Below, in pieces: positions 10,263 to 21,302 of a stretch of 64,000 nucleotides of DNA. Made by a program: the position numbers and the translations under genes. This DNA is from Thalassia testudinum. Lineage: Eukaryota; Streptophyta; Magnoliopsida; Alismatales; Hydrocharitaceae. The notes beneath the pieces were generated by a model. The model did not search any database. It worked only from the letters and a program-made list of their open reading frames with translations, and was not told the DNA's origin. How positions within the stretch are numbered: position 1 is the first letter of the stretch; the number at the start of each line of letters is the position of its first letter. The DNA lies in the NCBI GenBank assembly GCA_037157565.1, contig JAZHRO010000013.1, positions 34,228,501 to 34,292,500 of the forward strand, in the 5' to 3' direction.

Positions 10263-12080
10263 CCAGACTGGCGCCCGTAGGTGAGGAGCTCGCGGCAATT
10301 GTAGCAGCTCGCGAGGGGTTTGCCTCAACTGCAAACCTTGGAGTCTTCACGGAGACACACCGCGCAACTTGGGACTAGCACCTGGGCGAGGTCGAAGCTG
10401 CAGCTGCAGGTGAAGGAGCTTCACCTGCTCAGCAATGGCGGCGAAGGGGGTGTGACCTGAACACAGAAATACGGCCTCTCGGCCTAGTCAGAAGATGCAG
10501 GGAGCTTCGCCGGAGTACGGCGAAGTCAGTGCGGGTGGTGGTGAGGCGTGAGGCGGTGTACGGTGGTAGCCCTAGGTCGGATTGTAGTCGGAAAAATGAG
10601 TCTGTTCGGGGGGTCTTTAGGTGGCGTGTGGCAGGGAATGAAAAGGGGGAGGCTGTGGAGTGGAGTGAGGGGAAGCTTCTGAGGTGATCGGTGAGAAGTG
10701 AGGAGGTCTGTGGAGGTGGAATGGGCTCGCCGGAGAGGGTGGTCAGAGATGGAGCAGGCGGAGGTGGAAGTTGTGTGTGGGGGCGCGAAAATATAAATTG
10801 ACAGAGGGGAAATTTAAATGAGGAGGAGAGGAAGCTTTTACCTAAGTTTTGGACGAAGGGGGGAGGGCGGAGCCACCGGCTCGTGCCTGCCGGAGCTGAG
10901 GAAGAAGAGGCCCTGGAAGGGGAGATCGGCGATGAGGAGGCAGGCGGAGGGTGTCGGCGGGTGCAGCACGACACAGACGAAAGGGTTAGGGGAACCCTGC
11001 TGCAGGTAAGGCAGCAGAGCGACGAGGAGGAGGAGTTGATCGCCGGAAGCTGCAGGCCGTCTGTCGGAGCTGGAGAGGATGAAGTGGGGGTTTATTCTCC
11101 GTCAGAGACAGCTTGCCTCCTTCGGCTGGCGACGGCGGTCTTTATAAAGGCGAAGGCGGAGGGGTAGGCGTAGGGAGGCGACGTGCCTCCCTCGCCGGAG
11201 AATGGTCAGAGCAGAAGCCCATACCTTCCACGCGTTCGCACGGGAGGTGTAGGCGATGGCAGAGATCATGGTGGTGTCCCTGTGATAGCAAATGTCGCAG
11301 GGAACACCCAGTTCAACGGGCAGAGGGCCTCCCTCACCCTGCGCGGTGCCATGCTCCGCGCAAAGTCGCCGGAGAATGGCGCTGCTCAGAGTTTTGCAGG
11401 GAGGACCTAAGTGCAAAGAAGGACGAAGAACCTAGGGGCAAAAATGCAAGGGTTTCGAAAGTTGAGGGTCAAAAAGTAATAGATGAGGACCAAAATACAA
11501 AGTCGGTCAAGAAGGTCTCTTCTTAGGCTCAAGTTTTTATGCATGACTAAATGGGACCTAAGGATTCTAATGGTGAATTTTATTTCTAGATCAGACCTTG
11601 TTTGACCATTCAATTTATGTAAAAACCCAAATTAAATCATTAATTGGGCATGGTTCTCAATGTAGGTCAAAATGGGTTCCCAAGGCCAAATTGAAGGTTC
11701 TAAACCCTAGAGATTATTTTTCTATGAATTTTAGAGGGTTTAGTCGATTTTTACTTTGCCTCGAACGTCGTGAATTGAAGTAGGTTTGTTTTAAGGTTAC
11801 AGAATGTCATTTAATTCCTTGGAGTTGCTGTAGCCCTTGTTGGATCAAATCATCCCACTTTCCTTCTTATTAGGTTAGTTTGACCTATGTTTGGACCCTG
11901 AGTTACCCTGTTTACTGATTGTGTTGGTGAAATTGCATTTTTACCCCTTATGACATGTTTTCTTCACAAACTCAGAATTTTCTAAGTCAAGCCTTTCTAT
12001 AAGTTATGTAGGAGCTTTTTCTTGCAATTCTAGGTTAGATTGTGCTAGTTAGGGTTCATGATGAGGTTCTCATCAATTAT

Positions 12081-13238
12081 CTACTACAGAAACTATATCT
12101 TTGTGGCCTTCTCGTCCCCCTTTCTTCCCCAACTCCTAGCAAAATACCACGCCTCTCCGATGGGAGGCCATGCAGGCTACCAAAAGACCTTGCGACAACT
12201 ATGCAAGGATTTCTTTTAGCATGCTATACGCTCCTCGGTTCGCCAGTGGGTGCACACATGCGACGTTTGCCAATAGCACAAGGCATCCACTTAAGCACCG
12301 GTAGGACTTCTCCAACTACTCCTCATCCCGAATCTCATATGGGAAGATCTCTCAATGGACTTCATCGAAGCTATCCCCACATATCATGGGTACACCATCA
12401 TTCTTGTCGTCGTCCATCGCTTCTCCAAGTATATCCACCTGACCCCTCTCCACCATCTGTTCTTCGCTGCTAAAGTGGCCTGGGTCTTCGCTGACACGGT
12501 CGTTCGCCTCCATGGTATTCCCCATGTTATCGTCAGTGATCAGGACTCCATCTTCACAAGTAAATTTTGGCAAGAACTCTTTCGACTCCAAGGTACACGC
12601 CTCCAGTTCTCCTCAACATACCACCCCAAACCGATGGCCAGACGAAAGTCGTGAACCACAGCATCAGAGCCTACCTCAGGTGCTTCTACTGCGCCCATCC
12701 GCATTCATGAGTTCGCTGGCTGCCATGGGTTGAGTATTCCTTCAACATCCAACACCACGCAGCCATCGGGATGACTCCTTATGAAGCAGTATATGGCCGT
12801 CCATCCCCTACCATTCGTGATTACGTAAGGGGGGAGGCTCACACGGAGGAAGTCGCACGACACCTCTTATCACGCGATGCCATCCTGTGCGAACTAAAGG
12901 AACACTTGCGCCATGCCCAGGATCGCATGCGTATCGTCGCCAACCGCCATCGCTGAGACATCAGCTTCGAGGTGGGCGACCAAGTCTACCTCTGGCTTTC
13001 GCCCTTTCGCGCTGCCATCCTCACCAAACGACCCCACAACAAACTCTCTCCAAAGTACTATGGACCTTATGTCATAACCAGCCAAGTCAGAGAGGTCTCT
13101 TACGAGTTGCGTCTTCCCCAAGGCTACCGAATCCATCCCATTTTTCATGTTTCTCAAATCAAGCACCACCATGGCCGCCAAGTCCCAATTCCTGTGCCAC
13201 CCACTGATTGGCCGCCATGAGACACCCAGGGGCGTGTC
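12081..13238 (+). pseudogene. Chromovirus integrase, second part
   Basis: The zinc-binding region shows PMGGHAGYQKTL and, after stops, WVHTCDVCQ. The core has the first aspartate in DLSMDFIEAIPTYHG and the second in VIVSDQDSIFTSKFW. At the third catalytic position (codon 12645-12647, context DGQT-VVN) the usual glutamate reads as lysine, by AAA in place of a GAA/GAG codon, and the frame is shifted nearby. The C-terminal part has FEVGDQVYLWLSPFR and KLSPKYYGPYVI, the GPY module. A stop at 13218-13220 separates it from the chromodomain in the same frame. The enzyme would be dead even without the stops. Confidence 0.88.
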
Positions 13239-13421
13239 CCCGGCCGTATTATTGTCCGCCGCCTTGTTCATCGCCAAGATGTTCCGGCAGTTGAAGTCCT
13301 GGTTCTATGGCAAGGCGGCAACGACACCACTGCCACGTGGGAGGACTATTAATCTTTACACCAACAATTCCCCGAATGGGCAATTGAGGACGATGCATGT
13401 TTCAGGGGCGGCGACAGTTGA
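13239..13421 (+). pseudogene. Integrase C-terminal chromodomain
   Basis: In the same frame as the GPY module, the text reads RQDVPAVEVLVLWQGG, then DTTATWEDY, an in-frame TAA, and FPEWAIEDDACFRGGDS. Aromatic and acidic positions (VLVLW, ATWEDY, FP...ED) match the chromodomains that chromoviral integrases use to bind modified histones and steer integration. The frame ends with a stop at 13419-13421, overlapping the probable start of the 3' LTR. One stop lies inside the domain. Confidence 0.85.
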
Positions 13422-13908
13422 TACGAACCCACGATCGTATTCCATGTGTATCTAGAGAGAGGCAGGGCCGTGGACCAATGAGCGCTACCCCAACACCAGC
13501 TTTATCAGGACTGGCGGGTCAAGCTAGTGCCAGAGCTAATTTTAGGAGGGAAGCAGAGCTACAGCTCTGTCATTTTGGAGGATGAAGGCCCTTCTTCACC
13601 GGAGTAGGAAGATTGCATCGGGTAAGGCAAGATCACCTGTGTGTAGAAGGATTTGGGGAGGATTTTGGTTGAAGTCTGTGTTGTCCCATTTGGAAGTGTA
13701 AGGGCTATAAATGCTCGGGGGGTGTGTTGAGTTGAAGGCAAGAAGAAGAATTATCTATTCCTTTAGTTCCTTGCCTCGTGGTTACCTGGCTTCTATTCAC
13801 CCACAACGGCCCCACGCCGAACCCATCGTCCACTTCCCCATCCACGTCGATCCCCATGCCTCCACCCATAGCCCCAGGGCTCCATCACCATTGTGATTCT
13901 GACTTGCA
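13419..13908 (+). repeat. Probable 3' LTR of the chromovirus
   Basis: TGATACGAACCC starts right after a purine-rich GGGGCGGCGACAG. A TATA box (TATAAA, 13706-13711, context GGGCTATAAATGC) lies about 290 bp in. The end is set at a CA (13908) just before LINE-like sequence begins, but no second LTR or target duplicate is available, so the right border could be off by tens of bases. Confidence 0.5.
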
Positions 13909-13959
13909 GGTGGAAGGCTTCTCGAGACTTGGTGGTTTATTAATTTCCTTTCTTTAGGG

Positions 13960-16485
13960 AATTCTGGAATATGATGAGACTTGATTTTATGGAACTGGCT
14001 GCTGACTTCGTGACCATAGATTTTGATTTCGAAAAGCTCAACAAGGTTTTATATGTTCCTCTTGCCCAAGTAGGGGATCGAGAGGATAGATGATTATCAT
14101 CCCATTGCATTATTAGATGTTGTTTACCTTATTCCAAAGGTTCTAACAAATAGGCTAAGGGTGGCTTTGGCTCAGATTGACTGGTTCATTCTGTCCATTC
14201 TATTCTATAAATAAGGAAGGTGCCATCGGAAGAATAAGTTTGAGTTCAATCTTCACTTCTACTTCTAGGTGTGGAGGACGTTGTGACCTTAGACTCTCTT
14301 ATTGATGTACGAGAGAAGTGGAGTATACAAAGTTGAGCAGAGCATATTAAGTGAAATAGAGTGCAATGAGGTACAAGTGAGGCGGAGTGGACTCCAAATG
14401 AGGAAAGAAAAGCTCGTTTCCTTTGAATCTGGCTCGTAGGCACAGTTTGCTCATCCAACTTGCTTCGTCTTTGTCTCCATAGACTTGCACCTTCTTTTTC
14501 TCCTTTGGTGTCAGTTACATAGGTTTTATTATAGTTTGCTTTTGTTGGAGGGATGTCTTCTCATGAATTTTTTATTATGGTTGAGGAAATGGTGGTTGAG
14601 TGGTGTAGTAGTGGTAGGAAGATCCTCCTTTAGAAGGTAGTCTTTTCCAAGGTGTACAACTCAATTAGCTGGTTGTATCTTTGGCAAGTCTTGAGTTCGA
14701 GGAGGTTTCTTGGCTTGTGGATCACTTGGATGAAAAGATGCATCTTTGCCACATCTTTTGCTACTCTGGTAAATGGTAGATTACTAGGAGTTTGGACACA
14801 ACCTAAAAGGGACATGAAAAAAGGATGTCTATTGGCATCCTTAGCGGTCATCATTGTCGCAGACACATTGGCATTAATATTGTTCGAAGCCTGTGGAGAT
14901 GGACTTATCGTTGGATTGTTTGAGTGATGACAAATCCTTGGTGGCACTTATTTTGCAATATACTGGTGATACATTATTTTTTGTGGTGGGAGGGGGTCAG
15001 GAGGCAGTGTTTGGTGACAATGGTCATAATTTTTGGAGCATTTCTAGGCCTATGTATCAACCATGAAAGGTTTATTTTTGTGCCTTTTAACATGACAGAT
15101 GATGAAGTTCTCATTTCCTCTGTAGGGATCTAGGGAATCTACCTTTTGTATATCTTGGATTGCCTTTAAAAGAGAAGTAGACTACAATCAATGGTTGGTT
15201 GCCTTTGGTTGATAGGTTGGAAAGCAGGTTGGCTTTGCTTGCCACTTAGGCGTGTTGGTCTACTGCAACAAATTTGTCGAATCTGCTTTCCTTTGGGGAT
15301 GATTTTTGATTTAGCATCCATAATGTTTTGGTGGACAATGACAACATAAGGAGAGCTTTCATTTTGATCTAGTGTATTTGGCTGAAGTATAATGGCATCG
15401 TTTTCTGTCTATGAAAACATGGCGTGGGGGTGCTACACTTTCCAGATTTTGATGACACTATACTTGCTAAATGGGTGGTTCGATTATTACAAAATGAAGA
15501 CATGTTATGGCACATTATTATGAAGGATTTTCATGACTTCTTAAATTGGTGAGATTGGTGTCTTCTCGTTTCGCCTTTTGGAGAGGTGTTTGTGAGATCA
15601 TGGGATGCATCACCCATTTGTATGAGTCTATCTTGAGCCATGGGAGGACATTCAACTTTTGGAAAAACAATTGGACATGATCGGGGTTGCCTGGCAACCA
15701 CTTTCCCACGTCTGTATGCCTTAACACCCAACAAGGCTTGCCAGGTCATGGATGTGTTGGGTGGCCCCCCGTAAAGAAATTTAGGCGCGTGGGTTCCTTA
15801 CTTTGGTGGCTTTACGTTAAAGGAGAGGCTTCAAGAACTTAAGCAACTACTAGCAGCCATCCAACCTTTCCTGCCAAGAGAAGATAGACATGATTCCTCT
15901 GAGTGGGTCGTGGGGAATTTCTCGATTAGTCGGGCCTACAAAATCCTTAAAGGGGAGGTGGCAAGTGATCATGTCTTCCTAGGTACAGATTGCTCCCTAT
16001 TTTGGAAAATGAAAATTCCCCTGAAGATTAAGATATTTCTATGGCTACTTCAAAGAGGACAACTGGTCACGAAAGTCAGATGGAGTCGGTGGGCAAATGG
16101 GCAAGATGTAAGGTGTGTGCTTTGTGGAACGGAGGATGAAGATTGGCAACATCTTTTTGTTACCTGTGAGTTTGCAAGGGGACGTGCTGATAAGGTTGGG
16201 GATTCCCAATGCTGCGGATGACTCTAGTGCAGAGTTTTAGAAGGCCTTTAGGCGTGGCATTTGGGTAGACCAAGAACTGCATTGCAGGTTTGCGGCTGCT
16301 TTTTGGAGCATTTGGGTCTAGAGGAATGATGTCGTTTCTAGAGGGTTGAGGGTTTGGGTGCTTTTTAACCTTTGGTCCTGATTTTGGTAAAGCTTTTATT
16401 TTATTAATGGAATGAAATCTGTCGATCGGATGGCTACCGACCCCCGGTTGCTTTACTTTAACTTTCAAAATAATAATAATAATAA
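13960..16485 (+). mobile_element. LINE (L1-type) copy 1, 5'-truncated pseudogene
   Basis: Fragments in changing frames follow ORF2 order. FREFWNMMRLDFMELAADF and EKLNKVLYVP lead to the RT entry, followed by VLTNRL. WMKRCIFATSFATLVNGRL is the finger/palm region. GDTLFFVVGGGQ corresponds to the YADD box, with the two aspartates reduced to a GD. The zf-RVT domain (15910-16220) reads FSISRAYKILKGE, LFWKMKIPLKIKIFLWLL and CVLCGTEDEDWQHLF. A 3' UTR with a stem-loop and an AAT-repeat tail (16466-16485) ends the copy. The part between 14180 and 14640 does not align with any domain I recognise and may be an insertion or badly decayed. ORF1 and the endonuclease are missing. Confidence 0.85.
16432..16452 (+). 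ncRNA. 3' UTR stem-loop of LINE copy 1
   Basis: GGCTACCG pairs with CGGTTGCT across a short loop, with one mismatch and one wobble in 8. It lies about 14 bp before the AAT tail. Comparable 3' stem-loops are recognised by the RT in stringent-type LINEs; that role is inferred here. Confidence 0.5.
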
Positions 16486-16599
16486 TGGCATCATTTTTAA
16501 AAGGGAATGCACATTTGTAGAGGGAGTTTTATAGCTCTCCCTTCGGTGAAATTATGAGACATTAACATCGGTTGTGAACCTTTTTCCCTTTTCAAAAAG

Positions 16600-17940
16600 A
16601 AAAAGGAAAACATGTTGGCTGGTTGGAGAGGGAGGTTGCTCTTTAAGGGGAAATGCTTTGTGCTTTTGAAGTTGGTTTTTTTGATCATCCAGATTTTCCA
16701 CTTCTCGTTTTTTGAACTGCTAAAGAAGGGGTTTAAAAAAGATGGATGATATTTATTAGGAAGCTCTTTTGGAAGGGAGTGTAGCATGAGAAATGGTTTC
16801 TGCACTTAATGAAGTGCGAGGATATTTGCAAGCCTGTGGAGCAGGGAGGCCTTGGTGTCCTTCAATTGTTGGATTTCAAGGATGCCGTGCTGACTAAGTT
16901 GGTGGTAAAAATTCATAATATTGATACTATGTGGCACAGAATCTTGTTCAGCTTATATGGGTCCTCTGTTAATTGGATTGATGGAGATGGCATCCATTAT
17001 GGGCCATTAGCTTTTTGAAGAGGTTTGTTTGTCACCATGAGCTATGTTTCCCAGCGTTTTGAGCCAGTGCTGGGTGATGGGAAAACTCTTAGATTTTGAG
17101 AAGATGATTGGACAAGGTCTATGTGTTGGCAGGACTTGTGCCTAGACTATATGCGTTGGCTATTAATAAGCGTCGTCTGGTTACAGATTGTTGGGATGGA
17201 ACTTTCAGGGGGAATTTTGGTGCTTCGGTACTGTCGGCTGGCCGAGGTTTGTCTGCGACGAGGTTGGAGGACTTGCAGAGTCATTGGCTATAATTTAGGA
17301 AGTTTTCCCTTCTTTAATAAAAAGTTTAGGGATTCTGCCCAAAGGAGGTTTCTCAGATTCCTTGTTGTAAGGGACGGGGATATTTTCTCTTAAGAAGGCA
17401 TATCGTTTGCTCAGAGGTGATGTGGGTGATACATATGTCAAGATTCACCACCGTTCTACCATTTATAGGACGAGAGAATCCCCTTGAAGGCCAAAATTTT
17501 CTTGTGGCTCCTTCGGAGGGGGAGATTGGTCACTAAATTGAGGATAAAGTAGTAGATTGAAGATGCCAAGACTTCTTGTGCTTTGTATGGGATTGAGGAG
17601 GATGGTATTGAAAATTTTTTCATTAGATGTAGATTTCCCAAAGAATTTTAAGGGCAGTTGTCTATCCCAGATGCAGGGATTGACATGATGGAGAATTTTT
17701 GGATAGCTTTTTGGTGACACTTGGGAAGACCCTACATTGTGGATGAAGTTTTCAATGGGTCTTTGATCCCTTTGCCTCTAGAGAAATGAGATGGTGTTCA
17801 GGTGGGATAAAGCGTGGATTGAGAAAGTTGTGTGAGATGCTATGTCTCTATCTGAGTTTTGGTTCCTATTTTTGTAATTTTTACATCCACTTTCGATAAA
17901 AATGATGAAGCGGATGACTACTGTCCTCTAGTAGTCATTC
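16600..17940 (+). mobile_element. LINE copy 2, 3' fragment, pseudogene
   Basis: It starts inside the region after the RT (LAGWRGRLLFKGK) and continues with LMKCEDICKPVEQGGLGVL and DAVLTKLVVKIHN. The zf-RVT domain is at 17390-17640, with ESPLKAKIFLWLLRRGRLVTK-like text and KTSCALYGIEEDGIENFFI. The 3' UTR resembles that of copy 1 and ends with a perfect stem-loop at 17914-17938. It has the same orientation as copy 1 and starts about 115 bp after that copy's tail. Numerous stops and frameshifts are present. Confidence 0.8.
17914..17938 (+). ncRNA. 3' UTR stem-loop of LINE copy 2
   Basis: ATGACTACT, a 7-base loop, then AGTAGTCAT, with perfect 9-bp arms. It occupies the same position as the stem-loop of copy 1 (after ATGAA(G/A)...GGAT) but with different stem bases, which suggests the fold is conserved. 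Confidence 0.65.
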
Positions 17941-20849
17941 TTTACCTTTGCACAAAAAACAACTTTGGCCTTAATTGATGGATGAGGAGTGTCTCACTGT
18001 GATGGAATTCAAGTGTTGATGTTGCACCATCCACTGTCCTTATAATCTGGGAAGTAGGAGGCAACTTATACAATAGATAACCATGCAATTTTTTTCCATT
18101 TGCTGATTTTCGGGAGGATTTCAATATGTGAGGATTGGTGGATTTCTCTTGGATATGGCACCAATAATTAATGAGCCTGGAAGTTGTGCCGAAAGGTAAC
18201 TTTAATTGTTAGTTATTTTGATAGATTTTCTTTAAGTTTAGATTTTTGAGAGCTAGTCCAACTTTTTCAGGTTAATCACTTTCTGATAGCTGCTCATTGT
18301 CTTTTGATGGACCAGCAGTTTAGAGACTGTTGCCTAGACAGAAAATAGTGAGTGCATCAAATTTTATATCACTAGATTTTCTTTGGAAGATCTACATAAA
18401 TTGAATAGTGTAATGACAACTTTTACTGTAGGGGGTAGAAGGTCACTAATCTCACGTGATCATTCCTTTTCTCATAAAAAGGAACTTTTACTGTGAGGAC
18501 ATCAGATGCCAAATTATCCAGGATAGGAATCTTATGGTGAAAAATATACACAAAAACCTGATCTGGAGGAGAGAGAACTTGAAAATGATGGATGGGCTTA
18601 CATATGTTGTCCAAGTGACGTATTTGGTTCCTATAATGTATCAATTGGGTCCCACAATTTGTATTGGTAGGTCTGAAAAAGATCATATATAAACTATATT
18701 TTTCAATAATGTGTTTGTAGGAGACAGAACTTGGCCATGGTGAATCTAGTTCATGCCTATTAAGAAATGGATATACTCAATAATGCATATATGAGTTGGG
18801 GTGCAAATATTGTGTTAATTTTATTTGAAATGTATACTGCATGTTGATGGACCTATCCTTTCATCTCACCTCATTTATTTTGGGTTTCATGGGTATTTTC
18901 CTTGGAGATATGGTATGATACTTTGTGCTCTCTTTAGAGAATGTAGGACGGTTGATTGAGGGCTATTAAATATCCAGATTCGCGTCACATCTCCTTCTGG
19001 TTCACCACCCATCATCATCTCCCCAAGCACATCACTAAACCCTCCTACTATCATCTCGATGGAACCATCATTACCTCATGCTCCCTCCAACCTTGCAGAA
19101 CCTGGAATTTGGAAAGCATCATGCCCAAATCTGTAGTGGGCATTTCGTCAAAGATCTTCTTGCCGCCAAGTAAATGGTGTGAGTATGGGGAATGGATTTC
19201 TAAATGGGGATGGATTTAGTAATTACCAAAACGTGATCCAAACCTGTCCTGTTGACATCTCTAATTCAAACTATATTAAAATTTATGAAAGTAGTATACT
19301 ATTGAAGGACCTCTCCCGGTGTCCCTACAGGGCATCACAATAATAATATTATTTACTATCCTCTTTTAGAACAAAAAAGAAAACACATAATCTATACTGA
19401 GATATTTTTAGTGATGAATGAATTGATTGACTAATAGAGGTTTAAACTATCTTGAGATAGCCTTTTAATATTTAAACCAAAAACCTAAGTACACTTTCGG
19501 CTAACAATATTAGATGCTTTATATTATGTGTTTAACTAAGAATTTCATGTTTCAAGCTAACATATAAGCTAAAGTTTATGTTTCAGTGATGTCAAGTTAC
19601 TGCCTTAACATCAAATGTAAAATGTAGGATTAAACATACACATCGCATAGGCAAGCACGAGAACTAGATTTTCATGGAAACCACAAGAAGAGGGAAAAAC
19701 TACACAAGTATGTTTCCTAACGCTCATATACGGCTATGGTTTTCTTTACTAAAGAATAAAGGGAGGTGTTTATAGTATGAATCATGGTGAATGCATACAT
19801 ATCTAAGGGTCCATAACCTATCTACAATAAAACTTAGGGCCCATTTATTTTTGCGGTACAAATTCAGTCACAATAGTCAGTTGTGAGAAAAAGCCACGGC
19901 TGCGGTTGGAGTGGATATAGCGATGGCGTGAGATTTGGTTGCTATTTTAAATGCTTAAACAAATATCCATTTGAATGGTCACTGCTTGAAATAGCTGCAG
20001 CTACAACTCAAATGCAATTATGCAGAAACAAATTGGACCTCAATACTCTCTCTCAAGTTAGGCATATATGTCAAACAAGTCCAACTTGCCTATGTTCTTT
20101 TCATACTGTGTTGTGGCAAGTCTTCCAGTGAAAATGTGTACAACTTGATCCTTGAACTCAATGTGGGCAAGTTATTCCATTTCAAAAAAAACTTAACGTG
20201 GGGAAGCTATTGAACCAATTTTTTCCACGGGTGAAAAGCCGAAAAAATTTCGCGCAAACCATATTTAAAAAACTAATTTCATTAATTACTTATTTAAAAA
20301 CTTTGATCATTAATTAGGGCAAAGTTGTCTTGAAAGACCCTGTATTTGTAGCCCTGCTACTGCTAGTGGGCTGCTGTTGATATTCAAGGAGTATCACACA
20401 CCATAAACATCAGATCACATTAGATCCAAATGCAAAAAACTCACAATCACATCATAAACATCACAAGCAAACTAACAAGAGATTGAAGAGAATTTTTGTG
20501 CAATATGGATTTCAATAAAAGTTAAAAATATATTACAATATATTCTTAAATTGATATCTATACATAAAAAATGGGTATTTATATTATATGTCTACAGGTA
20601 AATATTGACAAAAAAATAACACAAGAAATTAGTTCCTTTTTTTTTCTTCTCTTATATGTCCTAGAGGTCTCTTTTTCTAGTATGTGCTCGATGTGAAACT
20701 ATGAATTAATCTTGTCAATAAGTGAACCTATCCTAAATAGAGGGGATCGTGGTAGTGTAAGTGAAAATTTTAACTATATGAGCCTCCCAAGTGCTTATCT
20801 TGTGTATGCATCTTCTCAGGTGCACCTGGAGTGATGAACTTCGCATCGA
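17941..20849. other. No recognisable gene
   Basis: AT-rich sequence with only short open frames (longest about 87 codons). I see no domain, RNA gene or repeat boundary I can support. A stretch near 19860-20340 opens with GGGCCCATTTATTTTTGCGG, which recalls a DNA-transposon end, but I could not find a matching terminus. Confidence 0.5.
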
Positions 20850-21302
20850 TCATGATAGTTGATAAAGGAAATCTATCCCACTTGCAACATTTGATGACAA
20901 TGCTTCAGGTAGCTCTTGGTGCTCTTGTTCAGTATGAGATTGTATGTCTAGATCCTTGTGCACCTCTATCGCCGGCTGCACTTGGTGTATTTCTGGCTCC
21001 TTGTACACCTCCATTGATGACTGCTCCTGGTGTATCTTTAGCTCCTCGTGCACATCTATCGTCGGTTGCTCCTGGTGCAGCTCCTGATGGTGGTCCAAAC
21101 CATCTTATTGGCTGTCCTCCATCTGTATCACTGGTTCTCCTCGAACTCTTCGTTGTCCTCGACCTTGGCCTTGTTCTCGAGGTCGAGGTCACATTAGAAG
21201 ATGAATAACCTCTTCATCATTACCAACATTTTAGGGAGCCTTAACTTAAACAAATTGTCGGCCAATCTCATCTCGTAAGTCTCGCGTTACATCATTGATA
21301 AG
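20850..21302 (-). pseudogene. Probable C-terminal tail of the PMD gene relic, with 15-residue repeats
   Basis: Minus-strand frames read RDLRDEIGRQFV, then a basic and serine-rich stretch (SRTRPRSRTTKSSRRTSD), then a Q/E/H-rich segment with three 15-residue units: HQEQPTIDVHEELK, IHQEQSSMEVYKEPE and IHQVQPAIEVHKDLD (45-bp DNA period). The segment lies next to solo LTR B. If the LTR is removed it continues directly into the PMD pseudogene at 24117-25740. The link to PMD rests on position, strand and the known low-complexity tails of such proteins, not on a domain match. Confidence 0.45.
20949..21085 (-). repeat. 45-bp coding tandem repeat, three units
   Basis: Plus-strand units begin near ATCCTTGTGCACCTC, CTCCTTGTACACCTCC and CTCCTCGTGCACATC, each 45 bp. 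They encode the 15-residue repeat on the minus strand; the differences are spread along the unit. Confidence 0.8.

Larger units (their letters stand above)
9297..12075 (+). mobile_element. TG...CA insertion in the chromovirus integrase, TSD ATTAT
   Basis: The insert starts TGGTAAGTGTGG and ends GGTTCTCATCA, with the duplicate ATTAT at 9292-9296 and 12076-12080. Skipping it joins HDGII to YYRNYIFV in frame, so the borders are exact. It is 2779 bp long with no recognisable retroelement domain. It holds a long CT-rich tract (9520-9860), a GC-rich part (10000-11180) and an AT-rich end. It is most likely a solo LTR or a short non-autonomous LTR element of a family not otherwise present here. I found no internal second LTR. 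The long open frames in the GC-rich part on both strands look like composition artefacts. Confidence 0.82.
8190..13908 (+). mobile_element. Chromovirus (Ty3 with chromodomain), 3' part
   Basis: Reverse transcriptase, RNase H, integrase, GPY motif and chromodomain occur in the standard Ty3 order. A 3' LTR-like stretch follows. The FFDDIIVYS catalytic motif and the C-terminal chromodomain place it among chromoviruses (Tekay, Reina or CRM; I cannot separate them). The 5' part is missing because the Athila-like element inserted in the RT; it should lie upstream of the window. A second insertion (9297-12075) splits the integrase. It is decayed by several stops and frameshifts. Confidence 0.88.

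Noticed and set aside
10429..11526. 181-codon minus-strand and 137-codon plus-strand frames
   Set aside because: GC-rich noncoding part of the inserted LTR-like element; proline/serine-rich text with no domain or start context.
19860..20345. DNA transposon with GGGCCC(A/G)TTT end
   Set aside because: The left end resembles a known type of terminus, but I found no matching inverted end or target duplicate.
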